Shown here: positions 36,477 to 44,301 of the stretch, one piece after another
Numbering within the stretch: the stretch's first letter is position 1
Layout: each line of letters opens with the position of its first letter
NCBI GenBank assembly: GCA_964640175.1
Contig: CAZXFW010000006.1
Location: forward strand, 124,001 to 188,000
DNA from: JACKDX01 sp964640175
GTDB lineage: Bacteria > Myxococcota_A > Polyangia > Polyangiales > GCA-016699535
Direction: 5' to 3'
Length of the DNA stretch: 64,000 nucleotides
Made by a program: the position numbers and the translations under genes
The notes under the pieces: generated by a model
Databases searched by the model: none
The model's input: the letters and a program-made list of their open reading frames with translations, nothing else
Told to the model about the DNA's origin: nothing

Positions 36477-38166
36477 CTTGCATGTATGCATGGTCGCGTT
36501 GCTGAGTGGGTGTCCTGCCCCTCCCAATGGGCCTCGATTTCTGGGCGCAGGCCACAGTGCGCCCCAATACGGCGGGACTTTTGTATTTCATCATGAATCG
36601 GCCGTACGCGGACTCGATCCACATATGGCCTTTGATGAGCTTTCCTTTATTGCTATCAAACTGCTGTTTGACGGGCTTTTAGAGTACGACCACGAAGCGC
36701 ATTTGATCCCGCAGCTTGCCGAAGCACTGCCGGAAGTATCAAGCGATGGCAAAGTATTTACCTTTCGACTACGCAAGGGAGTCTTCTTTCATAATGGGCA
36801 ACCTGTAACCACCGAAGACATTCGTGGTTCGATGCACCACATGCTTAGTCCCAACGTAGGCTCCCCTGGATTTACGTTCTATGCACAACTTGATGGAATC
36901 GATGACTATCGTTCAGGGAAAGCAGATACCATCCGAGGCATACGCGTCCTTGATGATTACACCATCGAATTTCATCTCAAGGCACCCGATCAAACGTTTC
37001 TCAACGCGATGGCGATGACATTCGCCTATCCCATTCCACGCGAATTTTACAAAAATCACTCACAATCCATTGCGTTCAAACCCGTCGGCACAGGACCTTT
37101 TACCTTGGAAAGCTGGGAGCAAGGCGTACGGCTGGTCTTCAAGAAAAACTCTCGCTACTGGGACCCTAAAAAGCCTTATGTCAATCGCATTGTGTTCTTG
37201 GAAAACCTGACACGCGATGCCGCTATTATGCGATTTCGAACAGGAGAAATTGATCACGCGCATCGGTTCTCTCCTGCTGATTACCTTTATTTTATTCAGT
37301 CCAAAGCATGGAAGCCCTACCAAATTCAGGATGCTGAGATTAATATTTGGGGCGTCACCATGAACTGCGGGATGCCGCCGTTCACCAATGTTCACGTCAG
37401 GCGTGCCGTTTCCTTCGCCTTAGACCGCGAAGGCTGGAGCCGTGCACGTAATAACCGGCTGCGTGCCACTGGACAGCCGGTGCCACCAGGACTGCTAGGA
37501 TACGATCCACAGCTCAAGGGAAGACAAGTATACAACTTGGCACGCGCCAAAGAAGAAATGAAGCTTGCTGGGTATCCTCACGGAATTGCGCAAGAGATCG
37601 ATCTATGGATTGGACCTGGCAGCACGGGACGTTTTTATGGTGAGCTAACGCAGCAAGACCTTGCAAAGATTGGCATTAAGATTCGTCTCAAGCCGGTGTC
37701 GTTCCCGGTGTACATTGAGGAAAGCGGTAAACCTGGGCGAGTGCCCTTGATGATTTCAGGATGGAGTCAGGACTTTCCTGATCCGTCGGATTTTCTCGAT
37801 ATTCTATTTCATAGCCGTGCCATTCACGAGCATGACTCAGAAAACCGTTCTTTTTACAGCAATCCAAAATTCGATATGCTTTTGGATCGCGCGCGGATAG
37901 AACAAGACGTTCAAAAACGTCATCAATTGTATGTCAAAGCCCAAGAGATTATTGTGTACGATGCGCCATGGGCTTTTATGTGGAATGACTTGCGTTTTGA
38001 AGCCTGGCAGCCCTATGTCAAAGGCTATCGACCTCATCCTGTGTGGTCACAATATGTTCGTGACGTTTGGCTTGATCTACCCAAGCAGCGCATCGCTCAA
38101 ACATCCACTCGATTATTGAACGACTTGAGATGGGCAGTGAGACTGCCTATGAAAGACTCGTACTAA
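36454..38166 (+). CDS. ABC transporter substrate-binding lipoprotein (SBP_bac_5)
   Basis: A 570-residue extracellular solute-binding protein of the peptide/nickel/oligosaccharide class. The signal ends in MVALLSGC (lipobox). Then GTFVFHHESAVRGLDPHMAF, GLLEYDHEAHLIPQLAEALP, TFRLRKGVFFHNGQPVTTED, GTGPFTLESWEQGVRLVFKK and VRRAVSFALDREGW match family 5 binding proteins. An ATG at 36421 lacks the signal layout, so 36454 is chosen. The ligand (peptide, Ni, sugar) cannot be told. It is coupled to the DppC gene (overlap) and DppB gene (TAATG overlap). Confidence 0.93.
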   Translation: MRLILRASLHVCMVALLSGCPAPPNGPRFLGAGHSAPQYGGTFVFHHESAVRGLDPHMAFDELSFIAIKLLFDGLLEYDHEAHLIPQLAEALPEVSSDGKVFTFRLRKGVFFHNGQPVTTEDIRGSMHHMLSPNVGSPGFTFYAQLDGIDDYRSGKADTIRGIRVLDDYTIEFHLKAPDQTFLNAMAMTFAYPIPREFYKNHSQSIAFKPVGTGPFTLESWEQGVRLVFKKNSRYWDPKKPYVNRIVFLENLTRDAAIMRFRTGEIDHAHRFSPADYLYFIQSKAWKPYQIQDAEINIWGVTMNCGMPPFTNVHVRRAVSFALDREGWSRARNNRLRATGQPVPPGLLGYDPQLKGRQVYNLARAKEEMKLAGYPHGIAQEIDLWIGPGSTGRFYGELTQQDLAKIGIKIRLKPVSFPVYIEESGKPGRVPLMISGWSQDFPDPSDFLDILFHSRAIHEHDSENRSFYSNPKFDMLLDRARIEQDVQKRHQLYVKAQEIIVYDAPWAFMWNDLRFEAWQPYVKGYRPHPVWSQYVRDVWLDLPKQRIAQTSTRLLNDLRWAVRLPMKDSY

Positions 38167-39116
38167 TGGATCTCTTTCGGTTTGCAATCAAGCGCGTGTG
38201 CTGGGCTGTATTTGTATTAGCTGTTGTTATCAGCAGTGTGTTTGTATTGGTCAGAGGCGTTGGCGATCCCGCGCGCGCGCGATTTGGCCCCCAAGCACAA
38301 CAATCTGTGGTGGAAGCATACCGCAAGCAACATGGGTTGGATCGACCGCTTGTTGAACAGTACGGCGAATATATAATCGGACTTCTCAAAGGAGACGCAG
38401 GCAAGGCCAGGCAAAGCGATATTCCTGTAATTGAAATCATTCAAACCCGTCTACCGAGAACACTTTTATTGGGTGTTGTCGCCATGGTGTTTGAGTTAAT
38501 GATTGGGTTACTGCTAGGGATACTTGCCGCTACATTTCGTAACACGTGGCTCGATACCGGACTGATGGCGATTACCTTCGTAGGAATCAGTGCACCGACG
38601 TTTCTTACAGGACTTCTCTTTCTTAACTGGTGGGCTTTTCGGCTGGGGTGGTTTCCTGTCGGAGGGGCTGGGCTGGGAACTTGGGACGAGCTGTATCACG
38701 TCATGTTACCTGCATTCACCTTGGCTATCTTTGGCGCAGCGACGTATGCACGCTTGATGCGAAGCGAATTGATCGAAAAATTGCAGTCAGATTATGTGCG
38801 AACGGCACGTGCCAAAGGGCTTGGGCCGATACGCGTCGTCGTAGCCCATGGCGCACGCAACGCACTTTTACCTATTGTTACCCTGATGGGGCTGCAATTG
38901 CCAAGCTTGGTTTCAGGGGCAATTATCACTGAAACCATTTTTGCTTATCCAGGCATCGGGCGACTGGCATGGGAAGCCTTGAACAACTGGGATGACACAC
39001 TTATTCTTGGCGTGACTAGCCTTTCGTGTGCCGCAGTGCTTTTAGGCAACATGCTGGCAGACATTGGTGTGGCAGCACTAGACCCACGCATCCGGTTGGA
39101 CGAAGAGCTAGGCTAA
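38166..39116 (+). CDS. ABC transporter permease, OppB/DppB type
   Basis: A 316-residue inner-membrane subunit. It begins with a typical DppB membrane segment (WAVFVLAVVISSVFVL) and the FGPQAQQSVVEAYRKQHGLD motif, and carries the EAA loop RAKGLGPIRVVVAHGARNAL and the GAIITETIFAYPGIGRLAWE end. The ATG overlaps the binding-protein stop (TAATG). It overlaps the convergent Usp gene by 9 bp. Needs ATPases from elsewhere in the genome. Confidence 0.92.
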   Translation: MDLFRFAIKRVCWAVFVLAVVISSVFVLVRGVGDPARARFGPQAQQSVVEAYRKQHGLDRPLVEQYGEYIIGLLKGDAGKARQSDIPVIEIIQTRLPRTLLLGVVAMVFELMIGLLLGILAATFRNTWLDTGLMAITFVGISAPTFLTGLLFLNWWAFRLGWFPVGGAGLGTWDELYHVMLPAFTLAIFGAATYARLMRSELIEKLQSDYVRTARAKGLGPIRVVVAHGARNALLPIVTLMGLQLPSLVSGAIITETIFAYPGIGRLAWEALNNWDDTLILGVTSLSCAAVLLGNMLADIGVAALDPRIRLDEELG

Positions 39117-39584
39117 GGGAACCGTAAGAACAGGAATGGAAGATTCGTCACGCAACCGATCTGGAATTGTTCCCTTCCATCGTGGGACGCGTAGTGGTTT
39201 GTTTGTCTTTTGAACCACAATCACATCCCCTTGAACACGCTTAGCCACTTCCATAATTTGTTCCAAAGGCTGACCCTCTACCACATGCCGTTTCAAAGAA
39301 ACGTGTTCCGTGGCTGCTTTGGATAGCTCTCGGGTAAGAATACGATCGATTTCTCCAGCCATCACGGCACTTAGATCTTGCACGAACCAAAACGGCGTCT
39401 GGTATACACAAACGACATGCACATCGGCGTTGGCTTTTGCACCAAGATGCAATGCACGCTGCAAAGCGCGTTGATCGTGATCACACACATCCACGGCACA
39501 GACGATATTGCGCACGTGCTGAAGATCAGAGTCTTCTAAAGAAGAATTGATCGCGTGCGTAGAAGTATCTTGATGAGTTTCCAT
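39108..39584 (-). CDS. Second universal stress protein (UspA family)
   Basis: A ~158-residue Usp: IVCAVDVCDHDQRALQRALH at the start, AKANADVHVVCVYQ, and the VEGQPLEQIMEVAKRVQGDV segment. The usual G-2x-G-9x-G(S/T) ATP-binding signature is replaced by KTNKPLRVPRWKGTIPDRL, so ATP binding is doubtful, unlike the Usp at 8009. A ~30-residue N-terminal extension is present. Start at ATG 39584; a TTG is 9 bp upstream. Confidence 0.85.
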   Translation of the reverse strand: METHQDTSTHAINSSLEDSDLQHVRNIVCAVDVCDHDQRALQRALHLGAKANADVHVVCVYQTPFWFVQDLSAVMAGEIDRILTRELSKAATEHVSLKRHVVEGQPLEQIMEVAKRVQGDVIVVQKTNKPLRVPRWKGTIPDRLRDESSIPVLTVPLA

Positions 39585-39793
39585 GTGGTTCAACGTATCC
39601 TGTTTAATGATCTAAGCACCATGTGACAAGTTATTTAACACCCCAACTCTAAAAAATCATCTCATAAAATGTATGATTTCAATCATAAGTGCGCGCGTTA
39701 CTTACATAAGCTTACGAATAACCACAAAATTTTTACCATTAGGCTGTGTGGCGAATTTACACACCATCACTTTTCCCCAGTAAAACAGAGAAG

Positions 39794-40636
39794 TTATGAA
39801 CGGCGCGGATGAAGACTAAAAATGCGCTGTTGCCCCTGCATACGTGGTCGTGAAAGGCGATAAAAATCCAATCGCAATGTTTTAGCGGCGCCACTTGCAA
39901 GACGTACCAAAATTGATCCATCGGAAGCGATCTGTTGGATCTGACATAAACCATACTGTGTATGCTCAAGCCAATCGCCTTCGCGAGGTTCATCGTCAGG
40001 CCAAACCTCAGGATCCACAGATGCCATGTATGCAGGAGGCGGAGTAGGACGTGTTAGCCTGCCCGCTACCGACGAAGGCCCCGCGGGCGCTCCAGACTCA
40101 GAACGACTGACGGCGGGCGATTGATTTGACTGGCGTACGTGTGGACTGTGTGGAGCGGGCACTCCAGAAACAGAGACAGCGCCTAATTCGGGTGTCCATA
40201 AATCGAGCCCTGTGACTGCATCGTATCGCCGTTGCAAGGCCAAGTCATCGCAACACTCCACCATAAACTCACACGCGAATATTAACCCGCGAACAAGATG
40301 CCCACCTAACACTTGGATGCCGTTGTCGGTCTCGCGTGACACTGTGGCATGCAAGTGTACAAAGGGAGTGCCTTCTTTGAAGGAAAAATTACCCGTCAAA
40401 GACAGGATTTCACATGGGCTATTAAATATCTGAGGCGCTTTATACATACGTTGAGCTTGGTCGTATTCCACAAGCTCTACCCATTCAAATGCGCCAAGGG
40501 CTGTCACCCATGCGCTACGAATATTGCGTTCATGTGCAAGGCTTAAAAATGCTTCGATGACTTCTTCACCGCGCTCCATGCGACCCAGGATGCGACGTAG
40601 CTGCCTAGATTCCGTTGCCAGCATGGCTTGCGGCAT
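39794..40636 (-). CDS. PPC/DUF296-domain protein with C-terminal extension
   Basis: A ~280-residue protein. The N-terminal ~140 residues form a PPC (DUF296, plants-and-prokaryotes-conserved) domain: LRRILGRMERGEEVIEAFLS, SAWVTALGAFEWVELVEY, FVHLHATVSRETDNG, VLGGHLVRGLIFACEFMVE. A Pro/Ser-rich linker follows, then an acidic ~70-residue domain (EGDWLEHTQYGLCQIQQIAS). The bacterial PPC proteins are trimers of unclear function, sometimes with metal-binding His (HLHA). Start ATG 40636; longer frames would overlap pgsA. The upstream 39593-39793 holds only an AT-rich stretch. Confidence 0.8.
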   Translation of the reverse strand: MPQAMLATESRQLRRILGRMERGEEVIEAFLSLAHERNIRSAWVTALGAFEWVELVEYDQAQRMYKAPQIFNSPCEILSLTGNFSFKEGTPFVHLHATVSRETDNGIQVLGGHLVRGLIFACEFMVECCDDLALQRRYDAVTGLDLWTPELGAVSVSGVPAPHSPHVRQSNQSPAVSRSESGAPAGPSSVAGRLTRPTPPPAYMASVDPEVWPDDEPREGDWLEHTQYGLCQIQQIASDGSILVRLASGAAKTLRLDFYRLSRPRMQGQQRIFSLHPRRS

Positions 40637-40652
40637 ACCATGGCTGGGGACC

Positions 40653-41285
40653 TTAGTCGATATGTGAAGGGCGGTAAGCCATGAAAGCGCGCGTGTACTC
40701 GATGGCGCTAAACACCGCAAAAATAACACTAATATAGAGCAGTACTAAGCCTGCCTGATGGAGATCGACATGAATGGTAAAAAACCCGAAATACAGAGTA
40801 TACGGATAGTGTAAAATGAGCAGCAATAAGCCAAGCATTTGAAGGGCCGTTTTGTCTTTCCCGCCCCGCCCCGCAGAGATCACCATCCCCTGCCCTACCG
40901 CAATGCTACGCAAGGCACTGATCGCAAGCTCTCTCGCAATGATGACAACCACTAACCATGCTGGCGTGCGAGCCAAATCCACCAAACCCACTAAAATAGC
41001 CATGACGATCAATTTGTCTGCCAGAGGATCGAGAAATTTTCCGAAGACACTGATAAGACCTTGCCGTCGTGCCAGCCAACCATCCAACGCATCGGTAATT
41101 ACAGCCAAGGTGTACACCATGCCTGCCCAGAAACACATTCGCGGGGTTTGCCCATAAAGCAGCACCCACACAAGGGGAATCATCAACACTCGCAATACTG
41201 TAAGCAGGTTAGGAAGATTGAGTAGTGTGCTCGATGGTAGGGAGTGTGCGTTCGGGTGCTGTGCCATCACACCGAGATGTAGCAT
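40653..41285 (-). CDS. pgsA: CDP-diacylglycerol-glycerol-3-phosphate 3-phosphatidyltransferase
   Basis: A 210-residue inner-membrane enzyme making phosphatidylglycerol phosphate. The CDP-alcohol phosphotransferase motif D-G-x2-A-R-x8-G-x3-D-x3-D appears as DGWLARRQGLISVFGKFLDPLADK. It has the usual N-terminal membrane segment NLPNLLTVLRVLMIPLVWVL and four or so further helices. ATG 41285 is used; an internal ATG at 41264 is also possible. It is divergent from the TPR gene at 41327. Confidence 0.93.
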   Translation of the reverse strand: MLHLGVMAQHPNAHSLPSSTLLNLPNLLTVLRVLMIPLVWVLLYGQTPRMCFWAGMVYTLAVITDALDGWLARRQGLISVFGKFLDPLADKLIVMAILVGLVDLARTPAWLVVVIIARELAISALRSIAVGQGMVISAGRGGKDKTALQMLGLLLLILHYPYTLYFGFFTIHVDLHQAGLVLLYISVIFAVFSAIEYTRAFMAYRPSHID

Positions 41286-41326
41286 TAATTTAGCCGTGTT
41301 GGGCTGAGTTTCCTATCATTTTTTGG

Positions 41327-42613
41327 ATGTCTTCCACACGACCCCCTGGCGCCGCAGCACTTCAGGACGATTTTGTTTACCACTTGTATAGAGGTTCTGA
41401 GCTCCTCATGAGCAATAAACTGGTGGAGGCTAAATCCGAGATCGAACAGGCATTGGATATGCAGCCCGATGACGAGCGTGGGCAAAGCATGCTGGCAGGC
41501 GCTTACTTCCGGCTCGGGATGTACCCTCTCGCCATTGAGATTTATGAAAAACTGCTCAAACGTCACACCGGTGATCTGATATTGCACCTAAATCTTGGGT
41601 TATCCTTGCTTCGCGCTCAACAGCCTGCAAAAGCACTTGTATACCTTCGCCCCATCGTTGAGCAGCAACCCGAACATGCACGCGCATGGACCTATCTGGG
41701 TGCCGCTTATTGGCACTTAGGACAATTGCAAGATGCGCATCGGGCATTTGTCTTAGCAAATCGACATGATCTTGCCTCACGCGTCAAAACCCATATGGAG
41801 CGATTAGAAGACAGCCATACATCCGATACCTTAGAAGAGCGCCTTCGAAAGCTCTCCGGCACTATCCCTCAACTTGCGTTGGGCTCTATTCCTCCTGAAT
41901 CCTGGCCACGACTTGCAAAGCACACTGCCGTCTCTGGAGTTCGCCCCAGACACTCGTCTGAACTGCCCCAAACGACTCCGGGGCAATCGTCAGAACGTAT
42001 GCCAAGCGAAGATCCGTGGGGTGTATCTCGCGCCGCGAAAACACCTGTAGTCATTGCCCCCGATGGGTCTCTGCGCATTTCCACATGTACTCGTCCCACC
42101 TATGCACGGACAGAGCAGATTCTGGCTATTGAAGGTGATCTTCAAGTCCAGCGTTTAGCATGGCGTGTCTTTGGTCGTCCTGCAGCCCATCGAAAGGAAT
42201 CGCAGCCTTCGATGGCACAGCTTCGTGGTTCAGCACGCGTGGTGATTGCTAAACCGGTCTCACGCACCTTTCATCAAGTGGAAATCTGCAATCAGGTGTT
42301 GCTCGTACGGGAAGATAGCGTAACCGCTTTTGCCGGCACATTGGAATATGAACACACCTATCTTCCAATGAATGAAGATATCACCATGTTACAACTAAGA
42401 GGAACAGGCAGCGTGGTCCTTACACTGGAACAAGGGCTGTCTCAACTTAGCGTCCATCGCGAGCAACCTGTCCAGATCAAGCCCTCTGCATTGATTGGTT
42501 GGATAGGTGATGTAGTAGTCATCGCTGGATCCACCCTGTCCCAAGGCTTGGGTGAAGGCTTTGCATGCTTGTGCTTGCGCGGGGAAGGAACTCTGCTAAC
42601 CACCTTTGGATGA
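41327..42613 (+). CDS. TPR protein with AIM24-like C-terminal domain
   Basis: A 428-residue soluble protein. Residues ~15-165 contain tetratricopeptide repeats (AGAYFRLGMYPLAIEIYEKL, NLGLSLLRAQQPAKALVYLR, TYLGAAYWHLGQLQDAHRAF). A Ser/Pro linker with many polar residues follows. The C-terminal ~180 residues (EGDLQVQRLAWRVFGRP, LRGTGSVVLTLEQG, VIAGSTLSQGLGEGFACLCL) resemble the AIM24/DUF124 beta-fold, often found on TPR proteins of myxobacteria. The ATGA overlap at its end starts a 41-residue peptide. Confidence 0.8.
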   Translation: MSSTRPPGAAALQDDFVYHLYRGSELLMSNKLVEAKSEIEQALDMQPDDERGQSMLAGAYFRLGMYPLAIEIYEKLLKRHTGDLILHLNLGLSLLRAQQPAKALVYLRPIVEQQPEHARAWTYLGAAYWHLGQLQDAHRAFVLANRHDLASRVKTHMERLEDSHTSDTLEERLRKLSGTIPQLALGSIPPESWPRLAKHTAVSGVRPRHSSELPQTTPGQSSERMPSEDPWGVSRAAKTPVVIAPDGSLRISTCTRPTYARTEQILAIEGDLQVQRLAWRVFGRPAAHRKESQPSMAQLRGSARVVIAKPVSRTFHQVEICNQVLLVREDSVTAFAGTLEYEHTYLPMNEDITMLQLRGTGSVVLTLEQGLSQLSVHREQPVQIKPSALIGWIGDVVVIAGSTLSQGLGEGFACLCLRGEGTLLTTFG

Positions 42614-42735
42614 ACCTAGATATTGGGAAGGTTCTTGCGATAGCGGGAGCAACTCTGGTTGTGATAGCTGCAGGAATACTCCTTAAGAAAACCCATACAA
42701 AAAAAAGGGGAAACCCCAAAAATAAGGCTAGTTAA
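42610..42735 (+). CDS. 41-residue single-membrane-span peptide
   Basis: The start ATG overlaps the TPR gene stop as ATGA. The translation has one hydrophobic stretch (VLAIAGATLVVIAAGILL) followed by a basic tail KKTHTKKRGNPKNKAS. It is too short for common ORF calls. Coupling to the TPR-AIM24 gene and the clear TM-plus-basic pattern support it, but its 3' end overlaps a minus-strand terminator and a convergent gene, so it may be incidental. Confidence 0.5.
   Translation: MNLDIGKVLAIAGATLVVIAAGILLKKTHTKKRGNPKNKAS
42699..42717 (-). terminator. Terminator-like hairpin for the minus strand
   Basis: GGGG-TTT-CCCC (minus reading, 42717-42707) followed by eight T residues (42706-42699), just after the stop of the 141-residue gene at 42728. 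The stem is only 4 bp, but the T-run is strong. It likely ends the long respiratory operon. Confidence 0.45.
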
Positions 42736-43153
42736 GAATGGTGTTGCGCTTTACGCCGCCACCCCAGATGGTCGTCCAATTTTTACGATAGGCATGGGTA
42801 GTAACCTTTGCAGGTCCTTTGGAAGGCATGGGTAGATCGGCCTGAGCTTGTACCTGCTGCCGTATTTCTTTCGTTGGCAAAATAGTTTCGACGTCGCAAA
42901 GCATGGGAAAATCTTTATGGGGTTTGAGCTTGACAACTTCACCTTGTAATGGCTCGCCATCACGCAGCGGTTGAGCAATCCCTGCTTCTAAGCGATCATC
43001 CCGTTGACGCAAGACCTTAAATCCACGACCATCTTGGGTACGACCGTGAATCAAGACGCGGTCTACCCGAGAAGTCTCCTTGGAAGCAGTGGATGACTGC
43101 TTTTGTGTGTCTTGCACACGGTTGGATTTATCAGCCACATCCTTAACGTGCAT
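42728..43153 (-). CDS. Hypothetical soluble protein at the end of the respiratory operon
   Basis: A 141-residue basic protein with no signal or membrane segment and no recognised family. It has RVDRVLIHGRTQDGRGFKVL and LQGEVVKLKPHKDFPMLCDV near the middle and ends TIWGGGVKRNTILN. It follows coxD by ~50 bp and may be co-transcribed. Its stop adjoins the putative terminator. Confidence 0.65.
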   Translation of the reverse strand: MHVKDVADKSNRVQDTQKQSSTASKETSRVDRVLIHGRTQDGRGFKVLRQRDDRLEAGIAQPLRDGEPLQGEVVKLKPHKDFPMLCDVETILPTKEIRQQVQAQADLPMPSKGPAKVTTHAYRKNWTTIWGGGVKRNTILN

Positions 43154-43206
43154 CGCTTTTTCGCGCCGTCAAGACCTGACGCAAGATATTTATCAACCAA
43201 TCTCCC

Positions 43207-43590
43207 CTAACGAGGCCCACCAGGCGCGATCTCCCCTGTCGTAGGCAACCGTCTGGCACCGTTGAAAGGATCTATTTTGGCACGATGTGACGTGTCGTTG
43301 AACGTGTAAACCAAGAAAATGGCAACAAAAAGAAGTGAGCTAAGAAACACGAGCGCATGGAACCGATTGTCGTACCTGAGGTGCATGAAGTAGGTCACCA
43401 CCAAACTTGCCTTGATGGTAGCGATTGTCACCGCCACAACCAGGTTAAGACTTCCTAAGTGAACAAAAGAAATCGCAACCGTTAACGCCGTCAGCGTCAT
43501 CAATCCCAACAAAATGCCCACATAGAATTGCCAGGACGAAATATGAACGTGGACTTCACCGCTATCGTGTTCTTGGGCTGGGTTAGACAT
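43207..43590 (-). CDS. Cytochrome c oxidase subunit IV family protein
   Basis: A 127-residue membrane protein. Three hydrophobic helices are visible (FYVGILLGLMTLTALTVAIS, LNLVVAVTIATIKASLVVTY, ALVFLSSLLFVAIFLVYTF). TIKASLVVTYFMHLRYDNR is the prokaryotic COX4 signature. It is a small accessory subunit of the caa3 oxidase, 12 bp downstream of subunit III. Confidence 0.88.
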   Translation of the reverse strand: MSNPAQEHDSGEVHVHISSWQFYVGILLGLMTLTALTVAISFVHLGSLNLVVAVTIATIKASLVVTYFMHLRYDNRFHALVFLSSLLFVAIFLVYTFNDTSHRAKIDPFNGARRLPTTGEIAPGGPR

Positions 43591-43602
43591 TCAAAAACCT
43601 CA

Positions 43603-44295
43603 CTAATCCATGAGATACAACAAGGGGAACAAATATATCCAGATTAAATCAACCAGATGCCAATAAAGGGCAGCGATATCCACTGGCGTAAAATAGCGAT
43701 AACTAAATTCACCGCGCATATTTCGGATCAAAATCCAAATCATGATGCCTATGCCAATAACGACATGCAGACCATGTAGGCCTGTCATCATGAAATAAAT
43801 GGAAAAGAACACGCTGGCATCGGGAGGAAGAGCAATTCCTTTTGGCAAATGCTGGGGATGAAAGGCTTTGCCTGGGAACAATCCCATATGAAATTTGTGA
43901 GTGTATTCGAAATACTTTACCACCATAAACACACAAGCGCATACAATGGTAATAATTAGAAACAGCGAAGTTTGATTACGCTGGTTAAGCTGTGCAGATC
44001 GAACTGCTAAGGCAGCAGTCAGACTACTAAACAACAAGACTGCTGTGTTGGTGGTTCCCATCACAGGATCAAGCAACTGAGAACCTGCTGAAAATGCTTC
44101 CGGATGCCAGGAACGAAACACAAAATAGGCCACAAACAGCCCACTAAAAAACAGCACTTCCTGGGCTAAAAAGAGCCACATGCCTAACTTCGCAGCATCA
44201 AACTGCTGAGCCGGTGTATCAAAGTGATGTTGCAAAAACTTGGGGTGAGCGTCGTGCTCCTGGGCCGTGGTGGGATGTGACATGGTTTTCTCCAA
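43603..44295 (-). CDS. coxC: caa3-type cytochrome c oxidase subunit III
   Basis: A 230-residue five-helix subunit III. KLGMWLFLAQEVLFFSGLFV, AVLLFSSLTAALAVRSAQ, FFSIYFMMTGLHGLHVVIGI and the C-terminal YWHLVDLIWIYLFPLLYL match the family. It lies 6 bp after the subunit I stop. It stabilises the catalytic core. Confidence 0.94.
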   Translation of the reverse strand: MEKTMSHPTTAQEHDAHPKFLQHHFDTPAQQFDAAKLGMWLFLAQEVLFFSGLFVAYFVFRSWHPEAFSAGSQLLDPVMGTTNTAVLLFSSLTAALAVRSAQLNQRNQTSLFLIITIVCACVFMVVKYFEYTHKFHMGLFPGKAFHPQHLPKGIALPPDASVFFSIYFMMTGLHGLHVVIGIGIMIWILIRNMRGEFSYRYFTPVDIAALYWHLVDLIWIYLFPLLYLMD

Positions 44296-44301
44296 GTGAT
44301 G

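Noticed and set aside
43160..43185. CGTCA/TGACG hairpin between the 141-residue gene and subunit IV
   Set aside because: Only 5 bp, no T-run; too weak to call.
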